Source: Candidatus Aminicenans sakinawicola JGI OTU-1
GTDB taxonomy: Bacteria > Acidobacteriota > Aminicenantia > Aminicenantales > Aminicenantaceae
Length of the DNA stretch: 42,222 bases
Assembly: GCA_000493965.1 (NCBI GenBank)
Contig: AWNV01000001.1
Location: 131,924 to 174,145, forward strand
Reading direction: 5' to 3'
Below, one piece after another: positions 24,465 to 31,246 of this stretch (positions within the stretch are counted from its first letter, which is position 1; the number at the start of each line of letters is the position of its first letter). A program made the position numbers and the translations under genes. The notes below the pieces were generated by a model. It saw only the letters and a list, made by a program, of their open reading frames with translations. It did no database searches and was not told the DNA's origin.

Positions 24465-25307
24465 ATGACCAGTAAAAAGATTAAAATCCGGGTCAATGAG
24501 ATAATACAATCTGTACCTGATGGTATTTCCCTGGGAGAACTCAGAGATCAAGTTAAGCCCAGTGCCGATGTGCTAGTGGTCAATGGCTTTCACAGTGAGG
24601 CAAAAGTCAATCTTAAAGAAGGAGACCAGGTTGTCCTCATCTGCAAAGGAGAAACTACTAAGGCCGATGAATTGGAAACTCTTATGGTTGCTCGCCATAC
24701 GCCAGGAGTACACAAACGCATGAAAGAGTCCAAAGTTGGAATAGCTGGACTTGGAGGTTTGGGATCTGCTGTTTCCATTGCTTTAGCTCGCATGGGTATC
24801 GGAACATTGATCTTAGTGGATTTTGATATTGTGGAACCGAGCAACCTCAATCGCCAGCATTACTTTATTGAACATATCGGCATGGCAAAAACAGATGCCA
24901 TGGCAAAGATTTTAGCAAGTGTCAATCCTTATATACAAGTCAACACCCATAGAGTAATACTAAGCAAGAAAAATATTTATCAACTTTTTAGGGAGGCAGA
25001 TATTATAGTAGAATGCTTTGATCGTGCCGAAGCTAAGGTCATGATTATAGAGGCTGTTTCACAATTTTTGCCAGGAACTTATTTTATTGGGGCATCAGGT
25101 TTAGCAGGATATGGTGACAGCAACAGTATTCAAACCTGGAAAATGGGAGATAAGATGTTTTTAGTGGGAGATTTAGTGAAAGCGGCAGAACCTGGACGTG
25201 GGTTAATGGCTCCGCGAGTAGGTATTGCTGCCCACCATCAGGCTAATCTGGTAGTTAGCCTTTTGATGGATCCTGAAAAAACGATGACTCAAATCCCAAA
25301 TATTTGA
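24465..25307 (+). CDS. thiF: ThiS-ThiF fusion: ubiquitin-like carrier joined to E1-like adenylyltransferase
   Basis: A 280-residue protein. Residues 1-66 are a beta-grasp, ThiS/MoaD-like domain (IKIRVNEIIQSVPDGISLGELRDQ...EGDQVVLICKG) without a free C-terminal GG. Residues 80-280 are a ThiF/MoeB/HesA E1-like domain: VGIAGLGGLGSAVSIALARMG (ATP loop), LVDFDIVEPSNLNRQ, the adenylation region MAKTDAM, and LMAPRVGIAAHHQA at the end. No CxxC zinc pairs or obvious catalytic cysteine of the larger MoeB type are seen. Such fusions form the ThiF family-2 group. It should adenylate a separate ThiS-like carrier. One is encoded at 30902. Confidence 0.82.
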   Translation: MTSKKIKIRVNEIIQSVPDGISLGELRDQVKPSADVLVVNGFHSEAKVNLKEGDQVVLICKGETTKADELETLMVARHTPGVHKRMKESKVGIAGLGGLGSAVSIALARMGIGTLILVDFDIVEPSNLNRQHYFIEHIGMAKTDAMAKILASVNPYIQVNTHRVILSKKNIYQLFREADIIVECFDRAEAKVMIIEAVSQFLPGTYFIGASGLAGYGDSNSIQTWKMGDKMFLVGDLVKAAEPGRGLMAPRVGIAAHHQANLVVSLLMDPEKTMTQIPNI

Positions 25308-25420
25308 ATAAAAATAGTATGTCCCGAGCTGTCAATTTTATTAGTGCTAGGCTGTTAATAAACTTTTCATGAGTCAATTGGGAAGGATATAGCCAAGATA
25401 GCCTTGCCGGAAAAAAGCAC

Positions 25421-26194
25421 TTAAAGAATAACCACAGAATCCACGAACAGCTCGTATTTATTATTCTCATTGAGATCGTGAATCTTCACTTTTTCAACAG
25501 TATTTAGACCTGTAATCTCTAACAGTTGAGATTCATACAAAACTTTGACATTAGACTGCTTAATCTTTGTCTTAAATTCTTCATCTGTAGTAAGAGTTTT
25601 GAAAGGAGTCAAGAAGACAATCCTTTGTGAATATTCGCTTAAAGCTAGAGCCAATTCAAGCGATTTTTTCCCTGTATCCACAACGAGTGTCCTTTTTTCC
25701 TTAAAGAGCGATAGATCCTTGACCTCATGATAGACCCCATTGTTTAAAAATTCTTTTTCTCCAGGGATAATTATTAGGTCTCTTTTGGTGTCTTTTTCAG
25801 CTTCTGTTTTGATTTTCTGCTTGTTCAGGTAATTTTTAATTGCATCCCTCAGAGCATCAGCAGCAAGATTCGAGCAATGCATTTTTATTGGGGGTAATCC
25901 ATCCAATTCATCGGCAACATCCTTGCGTGTGATTTTCAGCGCTTCTTCGATGGTTTTCCCTTTTGCTAATTCGGTAATCATAGATGCGGTAGCCACGGCT
26001 GAACCGCATCCGAAAGTCTTGAATTTTATATCATGAATTCTGTTATCCTTTACTTTAATCGTGAATTCCATCAGATCGCCACACACTGGATTTCCGACTT
26101 TTCCTTTGGCGACATTCTTTCCTTTCAAGATGCCTACATTTCTCGGATTCCTGAAATGGTCCAAAACTTTCTCTGAATATGTTGTTGATTTCAT
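25421..26194 (-). CDS. IscU/NifU scaffold fused to part of a thioredoxin-reductase-like domain
   Basis: A 257-residue fusion. Residues 1-127 are a complete IscU/NifU-N scaffold: C38 in NPVCGD, C63 in FGCGSA and C107 in LPPIKMHCSN are the three cluster-ligand cysteines, and D40 is kept. Residues ~145-257 match the central NAD(P)-binding subdomain of thioredoxin reductase (FLNNGVYHEVKDLSLFKEKRTLVVD...VLYESQLLEITG...VDSVVIL). The GGGDSA nucleotide loop is replaced by DTGKKS and there is no CxxC or FAD domain. It starts 12 bases after the NifS-like gene, with AGGAGG, and is last in the operon. Confidence 0.8.
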   Translation of the reverse strand: MKSTTYSEKVLDHFRNPRNVGILKGKNVAKGKVGNPVCGDLMEFTIKVKDNRIHDIKFKTFGCGSAVATASMITELAKGKTIEEALKITRKDVADELDGLPPIKMHCSNLAADALRDAIKNYLNKQKIKTEAEKDTKRDLIIIPGEKEFLNNGVYHEVKDLSLFKEKRTLVVDTGKKSLELALALSEYSQRIVFLTPFKTLTTDEEFKTKIKQSNVKVLYESQLLEITGLNTVEKVKIHDLNENNKYELFVDSVVIL

Positions 26195-26206
26195 TTGTTC
26201 CTCCTC

Positions 26207-27358
26207 TTAATAGAGCGGAGATAATTGTCTCAGCCGGTCGACTACTTCGGGCAGAACCTTAAGAACTGCATCAATATCTTTTTCAGTTGTAAATCTACCT
26301 ATGGTTAATTCTAAGGAACCGTGTGCCTCTTCATGAAGCAGTCCTAAAGCAATCAAAGTATGGGAAGGTTCCAGAGTCTTTGAAGAACAGGCGGATCCCG
26401 TGGCAACGGAAACCCCTTTATCCTTTAAAGATAGAAGTATTGATTCCCCTTCTATGCCATCAAAACGGAAATGGGCATTATTAGGGAGCCTTTCTTCACG
26501 GTGCCCATTGAGGTAAGACCTGGGAATTTTTTCCAGTACGTTCTTTATCAGTTTATCCCGATAAGCCTGAAACTTTTTGACCTCTTCCTCCCTTTCCTGG
26601 TGTATAATCTCGGCAGCCTTTGCCATTCCCACAATAGCAGGGATATTCTCAGTCCCAGAGCGCAGGCCTTGTTCCTGCCCTCCTCCGATTATTTGGGGAT
26701 TTATCTTGATCCCTTTTCTAATATATAAAATCCCTAATCCTTTTGGCCCATATATGTCGTTAGACGAGAGGGTCAATAGATCGATTGAATCTTTTTTAAC
26801 ATCAAGCGGCAGAAGTCCCTCTGCAGCCACAGCATCAGAATGGAAAACGATGTTTTTCTCTCTGCATAATCTGCCTATTTCAGCAATCGGTTGAATTGTT
26901 CCCACCTCGTTATTCGCATATCCTATAGAGACTAAAATAGTCTGATTTGTTATGCGCTCTGCGATCTTTTTCAGACTCACCCGGCCATATTGATCAACAG
27001 GAACTTTAGAAACTGAAAACCCCATCCTCTGTAAGAGCTTTGCAATGTTATGGATAGAAATGTGTTCAATTTCTGAGATAATAATATGTTTACCCTTCTC
27101 TTTGTTACGCAGGGCAAACCCGATTAGGGAAAGGTTATTGGATTCTGTAGCTCCTGAAGTGAATATAATTTCATATTTTTCGGAATTTATTAAACCTGCA
27201 ATCTTCAGACGGCATTTCTCTAAAACCTCTGTTGCTTCGTCACCTATTTCATGCAGTGCAGAGGGATTTCCAAATTTCTTATGAAAATAAGGAAGCATAG
27301 CCTCGACAACCCTTGGGTCAACCGGCTTGGAAGATTGGTAATCAAGATATACAGTCAT
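26207..27358 (-). CDS. cysteine-desulfurase (NifS/IscS) homologue lacking the PLP lysine
   Basis: A 383-residue class-V aminotransferase-fold protein. The preferred ATG (27356-27358) gives MTVYLDYQSS and avoids overlap with dsrE. A GTG nine codons earlier is possible. Family signs: SGATESNN, SEIEHISI, FHSDAVAAEG, RSGTENI, and the sulfur-accepting loop GSACSS with C324. Where IscS has His-Lys (K206, Schiff base), this protein reads SSNDIYGPKG, that is N200-D201. The codons are clear (AAC GAC). Without the lysine the normal desulfurase chemistry should fail, so it may bind PLP differently or act as a persulfide carrier. It sits between dsrE and the IscU fusion. Confidence 0.85.
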   Translation of the reverse strand: MTVYLDYQSSKPVDPRVVEAMLPYFHKKFGNPSALHEIGDEATEVLEKCRLKIAGLINSEKYEIIFTSGATESNNLSLIGFALRNKEKGKHIIISEIEHISIHNIAKLLQRMGFSVSKVPVDQYGRVSLKKIAERITNQTILVSIGYANNEVGTIQPIAEIGRLCREKNIVFHSDAVAAEGLLPLDVKKDSIDLLTLSSNDIYGPKGLGILYIRKGIKINPQIIGGGQEQGLRSGTENIPAIVGMAKAAEIIHQEREEEVKKFQAYRDKLIKNVLEKIPRSYLNGHREERLPNNAHFRFDGIEGESILLSLKDKGVSVATGSACSSKTLEPSHTLIALGLLHEEAHGSLELTIGRFTTEKDIDAVLKVLPEVVDRLRQLSPLY

Positions 27359-27375
27359 TACGAAAACATCCCCGC

Positions 27376-27735
27376 TTAAAACCACATGGTCGCCCCGGCC
27401 TCTAAAGCAAGATCGTTCAATGTTCCAGCGCCGACAATTTTAATGCCTGGGATTAACTCCACTTTTTCCATGCCTAGCATCTGCTTGGAGGCTTCACAAA
27501 CATAAATTTCAATTCCCATCTCAAGTGTCTTCTTGATTATTTCAGCTAAAGATGGGAACGCACCCAATTTAATATTATCAGATACTCCGGGCTTCAAGAC
27601 ATTTAAACCCTGTCCTAGATAATACACTTTGGCATCGATATCCATTGCTTTTGCTGTTTGTGCTAAAACCAAAGGGGAGTACTGTCTTTCCGGGGTATCG
27701 CTGGTTTGAACATATAAAATGGAATTTTTTGTCAT
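27376..27735 (-). CDS. DsrE-family sulfur-carrier protein
   Basis: A 119-residue DsrE/DsrF-like protein: SILYVQTSDTPERQYSPLVLAQTAKAMD, VYYLGQGLNVLKPG, and IYVCEASKQMLGM. The cysteine in YVCEAS (about residue 80) is at the position of the persulfide-carrying cysteine of DsrE/TusD. The GGAG ribosome binding site precedes the ATG by a few bases, and the gene follows tusA after 9 bases. It should accept and pass sulfane sulfur within the operon's relay. Confidence 0.8.
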   Translation of the reverse strand: MTKNSILYVQTSDTPERQYSPLVLAQTAKAMDIDAKVYYLGQGLNVLKPGVSDNIKLGAFPSLAEIIKKTLEMGIEIYVCEASKQMLGMEKVELIPGIKIVGAGTLNDLALEAGATMWF

Positions 27736-27744
27736 TGGCTTCTC

Positions 27745-27993
27745 CTATTTCTTTTTTTGGATTAGAAATCTTTGGCAGCCTTCTTTTTTTTCAAACTTGA
27801 TAATCTGATGCCCGGTCCTTTTGGCAAACCGCTTGATGTCTTCTTCGGCAGCCGGGTCGTCTGCCAATATTTCAAGTATTTCACCTGCTTCGATACTGTC
27901 AATATTTTCCCTGGTTTGAAACAAGGGCTCAGGGCAAAATAATCCTATGCAGTCTAAAGTCTTTTTGGGCTTAATGTTTTGTGCCATTAGCAT
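27745..27993 (-). CDS. TusA/SirA-family sulfurtransferase
   Basis: An 82-residue TusA-fold protein with the sulfur-carrying motif L-F-C-P-E-P near residue 20 (CPxP signature) and the usual acidic strand-loop ILADDPAAEEDI. Two ATGs lie two codons apart and neither has a clear ribosome binding site, so the start may be at the second (MAQNIK). Its neighbours dsrE and the NifS-like gene are natural partners, since TusA passes persulfide between a desulfurase and DsrE-type acceptors. Confidence 0.85.
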   Translation of the reverse strand: MLMAQNIKPKKTLDCIGLFCPEPLFQTRENIDSIEAGEILEILADDPAAEEDIKRFAKRTGHQIIKFEKKEGCQRFLIQKKK

Positions 27994-28023
27994 TAGACGT
28001 ATCTTTGCTTCTTATGTCTGCTT

Positions 28024-28599
28024 CTAGTAATCTTCACCCAACAGTTCAAAATAGGCTCTCGGATGTGCGCATGCGGGACATATCTCAGGGGCTTCTTCTC
28101 CCTCATGAATATAACCGCAGTTATTGCATTTCCATCTCACAATCTTACTGCGTTTAAAAACTTGGTCCTTTTCTATGTATTCTAAAAGATCTAGATATCG
28201 TTTTTCATGCTGCTTTTCTGCTACTGCGATTGACCTCATTACTTCAGCAATTTCAGGGAATCCCTCTTCTTCTGCAATTCTGGCAAATTCAGGGTACATA
28301 GTTGTGTGTTCATGATTTTCACCGGCTGCAGATGTTTTTAGATTTTCGGCTGTGCATCCAATGACTCCTGCAGGGAAGGATGCAGATATCTCTGCTTCTC
28401 CGCCTTCCAGGAATTTAAAAAGCCGTTTGGCATGTTCCTTCTCATTGTCAGCTGTTTCCTGAAAGATCTTGGAAATCTGAACATATCCTTCTTTATTCGC
28501 CTTCGAGGCAAAGTACGTATAACGGTTTCTTGCCTGAGACTCGCCTGCAAAAGCCGTTAATATGTTTTTTTCCGTTTGTGTTCCTTTTAAACTTTTCAT
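28024..28599 (-). CDS. rbr: rubrerythrin
   Basis: A 191-residue rubrerythrin that reduces hydrogen peroxide with electrons from rubredoxin. The N-terminal ferritin-like domain has the di-iron ligand patterns FAGESQARNRY, TADNEKEHAK and VAEKQHEKRY. The C-terminal rubredoxin-like domain has WKCNNCGYIHEG and PEICPACAHPRAYFE (two CxxC pairs). Length is standard. It follows fprA after about 50 bases in the same direction and belongs to the PerR-headed operon of oxygen and peroxide defence. Confidence 0.93.
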   Translation of the reverse strand: MKSLKGTQTEKNILTAFAGESQARNRYTYFASKANKEGYVQISKIFQETADNEKEHAKRLFKFLEGGEAEISASFPAGVIGCTAENLKTSAAGENHEHTTMYPEFARIAEEEGFPEIAEVMRSIAVAEKQHEKRYLDLLEYIEKDQVFKRSKIVRWKCNNCGYIHEGEEAPEICPACAHPRAYFELLGEDY

Positions 28600-28650
28600 T
28601 TCTTAAGTCCTCTTAACCTTATTTTTCAATCAGCGCATAAAAGCATCTTT

Positions 28651-29835
28651 TTAAATAATTCTTAATTCTTTATGTTTTACAAGAATTTCATCCGCCAGTT
28701 TTTCTAACGCTTTGAAATCTTCTTTTTTTGGGTAGCCCTTTATAATAATTGTCGAGAGAATTTCTACCTTAAGATTACCAGCAATTCCAGAAATTTGCTC
28801 CAGCATCTTTCCACCCCAGCCATAGGATCCAATAACCGATACAAACCTGGTTTTAGGCCTAAGGGCATTAGCAAGGTAGGTTGCATACACTGCGGCTGGA
28901 TGAGGACCAATCAGCACGGTCGGAGAAGCAATGATAATAGTAGCGGCGTCAACAAGTGCTTTTGCCAGTTCTCCAATGTCTGTTTTGGTTAAATTAAAGG
29001 GTTTCACGGTTATCTCCCTTTTCATAAGGGCGTCTACTAGATGATTTACCATCTTATCCGTGCTCCCGTGCATTGAAACGTATGGGATGATGACTTCGTT
29101 TTTAACCTGATCAGAGATCCAATCTCTATAAGCATTGAGAATAAATTCAGGCCTGTTATATATAGGACCATGGCTTGGTGCAATCATTTCAATCTTGAAT
29201 TGTTTGAGCTTTTCCATGTGTTTCTTTATGAGGTTCCTGAAAGGCATCATGATTTCTGCATAATACCTTTTTGCTGCATCATAGACTTTTGCTTCATCAG
29301 TTGCATATATATCACTGGTGGCAAGGTGAGACCCAAAAAGATCGCACGGGAATAGTATTTTGTCTTCTTTAAGATAAGACAACATTGTTTCTGGCCAATG
29401 TACCCAAGGTGCAATTATGAATTGGAGGGTCTTGTTTCCCAAAGATAGAGTATCTGCATCGTTTATTTCTATGAATTTATCTTCGGGAATTAGCAGTAAA
29501 TCTTTAAGCATCCCTTTACATTTTTGATTAGTAACAACTCTGGCATTAGGGAAAAGTTCTAGAATTTTTGGGATTGTTCCAGAGTGATCCTGCTCAGCAT
29601 GGTTAGAGATGATATAATCAATATTATCAACTCTGAGTTTATTGAGGTTGTCTATGAGTTCTTGCTCTTTGGTAGGGTCAACTGTATCTATGAGTGCTGT
29701 TTTTTCACTGCCTTGGATAAGATATGTGTTATAGCTTGTTCCGTCAGGAAGTGGAATGAGTTCGTCAAATAACCTTCTGTCCCAGTCGATTGCCCTTATG
29801 GAATGAACGCCGGATTTTAATCTTCTGATTGCCAT
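28651..29835 (-). CDS. fprA: A-type flavoprotein FprA / flavodiiron O2 or NO reductase
   Basis: A 394-residue flavodiiron protein from the ATG at 29833-29835 (MAIRRLKSGVH). The frame runs 46 codons further upstream, but that part is rubredoxin read in the wrong frame. The metallo-beta-lactamase domain has the di-iron motif HAEQDHSG and later histidine ligands (WVHWPETM, APSHGPIY). The C-terminal flavodoxin domain starts near residue 250 (MHGSTDKMV, ASPTVLIGPHP, GSYGWGGK). It reduces O2 (or NO) to water using rubredoxin, whose gene ends one base upstream, so the two are translationally coupled. Confidence 0.93.
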   Translation of the reverse strand: MAIRRLKSGVHSIRAIDWDRRLFDELIPLPDGTSYNTYLIQGSEKTALIDTVDPTKEQELIDNLNKLRVDNIDYIISNHAEQDHSGTIPKILELFPNARVVTNQKCKGMLKDLLLIPEDKFIEINDADTLSLGNKTLQFIIAPWVHWPETMLSYLKEDKILFPCDLFGSHLATSDIYATDEAKVYDAAKRYYAEIMMPFRNLIKKHMEKLKQFKIEMIAPSHGPIYNRPEFILNAYRDWISDQVKNEVIIPYVSMHGSTDKMVNHLVDALMKREITVKPFNLTKTDIGELAKALVDAATIIIASPTVLIGPHPAAVYATYLANALRPKTRFVSVIGSYGWGGKMLEQISGIAGNLKVEILSTIIIKGYPKKEDFKALEKLADEILVKHKELRII

Positions 29836-29836
29836 T

Positions 29837-29998
29837 TTATTTTTCCTTTTCAAAGTCGTCTTTTGAAGCTCCACAAATCGGGCAAACCCAGTCATCCGGC
29901 AAATCCTCGAAAGAAGTTCCTGGTGCAATACCAGAATCAGGGTCACCTTTTTCTGGGTCATAAACATACCCACAAATAGAACATGTGTATTTATTCAT
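29837..29998 (-). CDS. rubredoxin
   Basis: A 53-residue rubredoxin: MNKYTCSICGYVYDPEKGD...FEDLPDDWVCPICGASKDDFEKEK, with two CxxCG iron-binding pairs and the usual length. Its ATG overlaps the last codons of perR and its stop lies one base before the fprA start. It is the direct electron donor to FprA and rubrerythrin in the same operon. Confidence 0.95.
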   Translation of the reverse strand: MNKYTCSICGYVYDPEKGDPDSGIAPGTSFEDLPDDWVCPICGASKDDFEKEK

Positions 29999-30486
29999 TT
30001 TTATTTTCTCCTTTTTTTAAACAATCTTTGCATATGCCTTTAAAATAAGCATGTAATTCTGTTATTTTATGACCCTGCACATTCCCGTTTTTAAAATGGT
30101 TACACTCAATATCCAGATCGATTATTTGCCTGCATTTTTCACGACCCTGCACATTCCCGTTTTTAAAATGGTTACACTCAATATCCAGATCGATTATTTG
30201 CCTGCATTTTTCACAAAAAAAAATGATGATGCGGGGATATATTACTGTCAAATCTTGCTTCTAATCCTGTAATAAAAATAGGAGTTACTAGGCCATTTTC
30301 ATAAAAAACATCCAAAGTATTGTAAACTGAGGTTCTGGATACCGTCGGGATTTGTTTTTCTAATGTCTTATATATTGCTTCTGCTGTGGGATGTGATTTG
30401 TTCATCTCAAGATAATTTAAAATTTTTAGTCTGATATAAGTAGGTTTGATTCCATTTTCTTCCAGTTTATTTTTAAATAATTTCAT
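29991..30486 (-). CDS. perR: PerR/Fur-family regulator with internal duplication and a T9 frameshift
   Basis: The N-terminal frame (MKLFKNKLEENGIKPTYIRLKILNYL...TVSRTSVYNTLDVF...RFDSNISPHHHFF) is a PerR/Fur winged helix and ends early at TGA (30211). A second frame resumes at FFCEKCRQIIDLDIECNHFKNG and ends GICKDCLKKGENKNE at 29991, the normal PerR C-terminus with its zinc-binding CxxC pair. The switch is at a run of nine T residues; eight would restore one frame. The C-terminal part also contains a perfect 24-residue duplication, giving CEKC followed by REKC. The ATG at 30484-30486 is preferred, because the one at 30496-30498 lies in the operator and nearly at the transcript start. It heads the rubredoxin-fprA-rbr operon. 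Confidence 0.8.
30071..30214. repeat. perfect 72-bp tandem duplication inside perR
   Basis: Bases 30071-30142 and 30143-30214 are identical over 72 bases (24 codons). The unit covers the first zinc-binding CxxC strand and the following IIDLDIE region of PerR. Perfect identity points to a very recent duplication, or an assembly artefact. Confidence 0.95.
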
Positions 30487-30488
30487 AT

Positions 30489-30537
30489 TTGTAATCATTA
30501 CAATTATTAATTATAGGCATTTTGTATTCTTTGTCAA
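30489..30537 (-). promoter_or_regulatory. perR operon promoter and Per box
   Basis: The minus strand has TTGACA (30532-30537), a 16-base spacer and a perfect TATAAT (30510-30515). A perfect 7-1-7 palindrome TTGTAATGATTACAA (30489-30503) follows and covers the expected transcript start. It differs from the Per-box consensus TTATAATNATTATAA by one symmetric base per arm. PerR binding here would repress the whole operon, giving peroxide induction. Confidence 0.8.
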
Positions 30538-30732
30538 GAGAAAAGTTTACCAGGTAAAGCAACAATGTGGGTAATTTCTAATATAGTGAAAAATGGCCTT
30601 GGCTTTTTTCTACTATTATAGAAAATAGACTTATGAGCATCAATGTGATTTGGGATCGGGCCATGCCAACTTATTGAAAATAAAATAGATAACTTGAATT
30701 TCAGGCTAGATATATCTTTTAGAAGCGCCTTT

Positions 30733-30909
30733 TTAGTGGGAGTCACCGGTCTTTAATTTAGCACGTGTATTGTAGATATATTCGTTTCCAAAGGATTTTC
30801 CATCCTTTTGTAGGTCATGGCGCCAGAGGTCAAAATAAACATTAAAACCGGCGATAATGTATTCAAAAGGTTGACTCTCTGTGGGCGGATAAAAATATTT
30901 TTTATCCAC
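30733..30909 (-). CDS. 58-residue protein after ThiS, unrecognised
   Basis: A GTG at 30907-30909, overlapping the ThiS stop, opens 58 codons: VDKKYFYPPTESQPFEYIIAGFNVYFDLWRHD...SFGNEYIYNTRAKLKTGDSH. Its aromatic, well-ordered composition looks like real protein, either a small coupled gene or the C-terminal end of a longer one. I do not recognise the family. The remaining bases up to the perR promoter (30538-30732) hold a 70-codon frame that I do not support. Confidence 0.4.
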   Translation of the reverse strand: MDKKYFYPPTESQPFEYIIAGFNVYFDLWRHDLQKDGKSFGNEYIYNTRAKLKTGDSH

Positions 30910-31099
30910 CGCTTATCATATGAATTACAGCAATTTTTGAATTATCAGGTATAAGTGTTTCTGGAAAATTACTACGCAAAATTACTTTATCATTTATTTT
31001 AACTACAACTAATGGAAAAGTATATTTCATTCTTTTAAGCAGCTGAGTCACTGTTTCATTTTCAACCCAGTCAATTTTTTTACTATTTACCTCAATCAC
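30902..31099 (-). CDS. thiS: ThiS/MoaD-like sulfur carrier
   Basis: A 65-residue beta-grasp protein starting at GTG (31097-31099) and ending in the diagnostic Gly-Gly (HMISGG). Pattern: MIEVNSKKIDWVENETVTQLLKRM...FPLVVVKINDKVILRSNF...IPDNSKIAVIHM. The terminal glycine would be adenylated by a ThiF and then thiocarboxylated. Its start overlaps the stop of a ThiF scrap, and an intact ThiS-ThiF fusion is encoded at 24465. The role (thiamine thiazole, cysteine or another pathway) is unknown, as no thiG, thiH or moaE lies nearby. Confidence 0.8.
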   Translation of the reverse strand: MIEVNSKKIDWVENETVTQLLKRMKYTFPLVVVKINDKVILRSNFPETLIPDNSKIAVIHMISGG

Positions 31100-31236
31100 T
31101 TGTTGTCACCCAGAATTATTTCAAGTGCAAGATTTACCTGCCAGTTTGCAAATAAACAAACGCGTGGAGCCATTAGAATATCTTCATCGCTTGATTTTGT
31201 TAAAACCTGCGATTCTATATTGCCTCCTCTTAGTTC
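31096..31236 (-). pseudogene. C-terminal scrap of a ThiF-type enzyme
   Basis: The frame between a stop at 31237-31239 and the TGA at 31096-31098 encodes about 46 residues ending EDILMAPRVCLFANWQVNLALEIILGDNK. The block LMAPRVxxxAxxQxNLxLxIL is the C-terminal signature of ThiF/MoeB-family proteins and matches the end of the intact protein at 24465. There is an AGGAGG but no standard start codon after it. It is either a remnant of a lost ThiF or a small C-terminal-only protein. Confidence 0.5.
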
Positions 31237-31246
31237 TTAATCTCGC

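Noticed and set aside
29836..29973. 46-residue N-terminal extension of FprA
   Set aside because: It is the rubredoxin gene read in another frame. MAIRRLKSGVH has the family-typical start and coupling with the rubredoxin stop.
30534..30746. 70-codon minus-strand frame upstream of perR
   Set aside because: It covers the perR -35 and the tail of the 58-residue ORF in another frame and looks non-coding.
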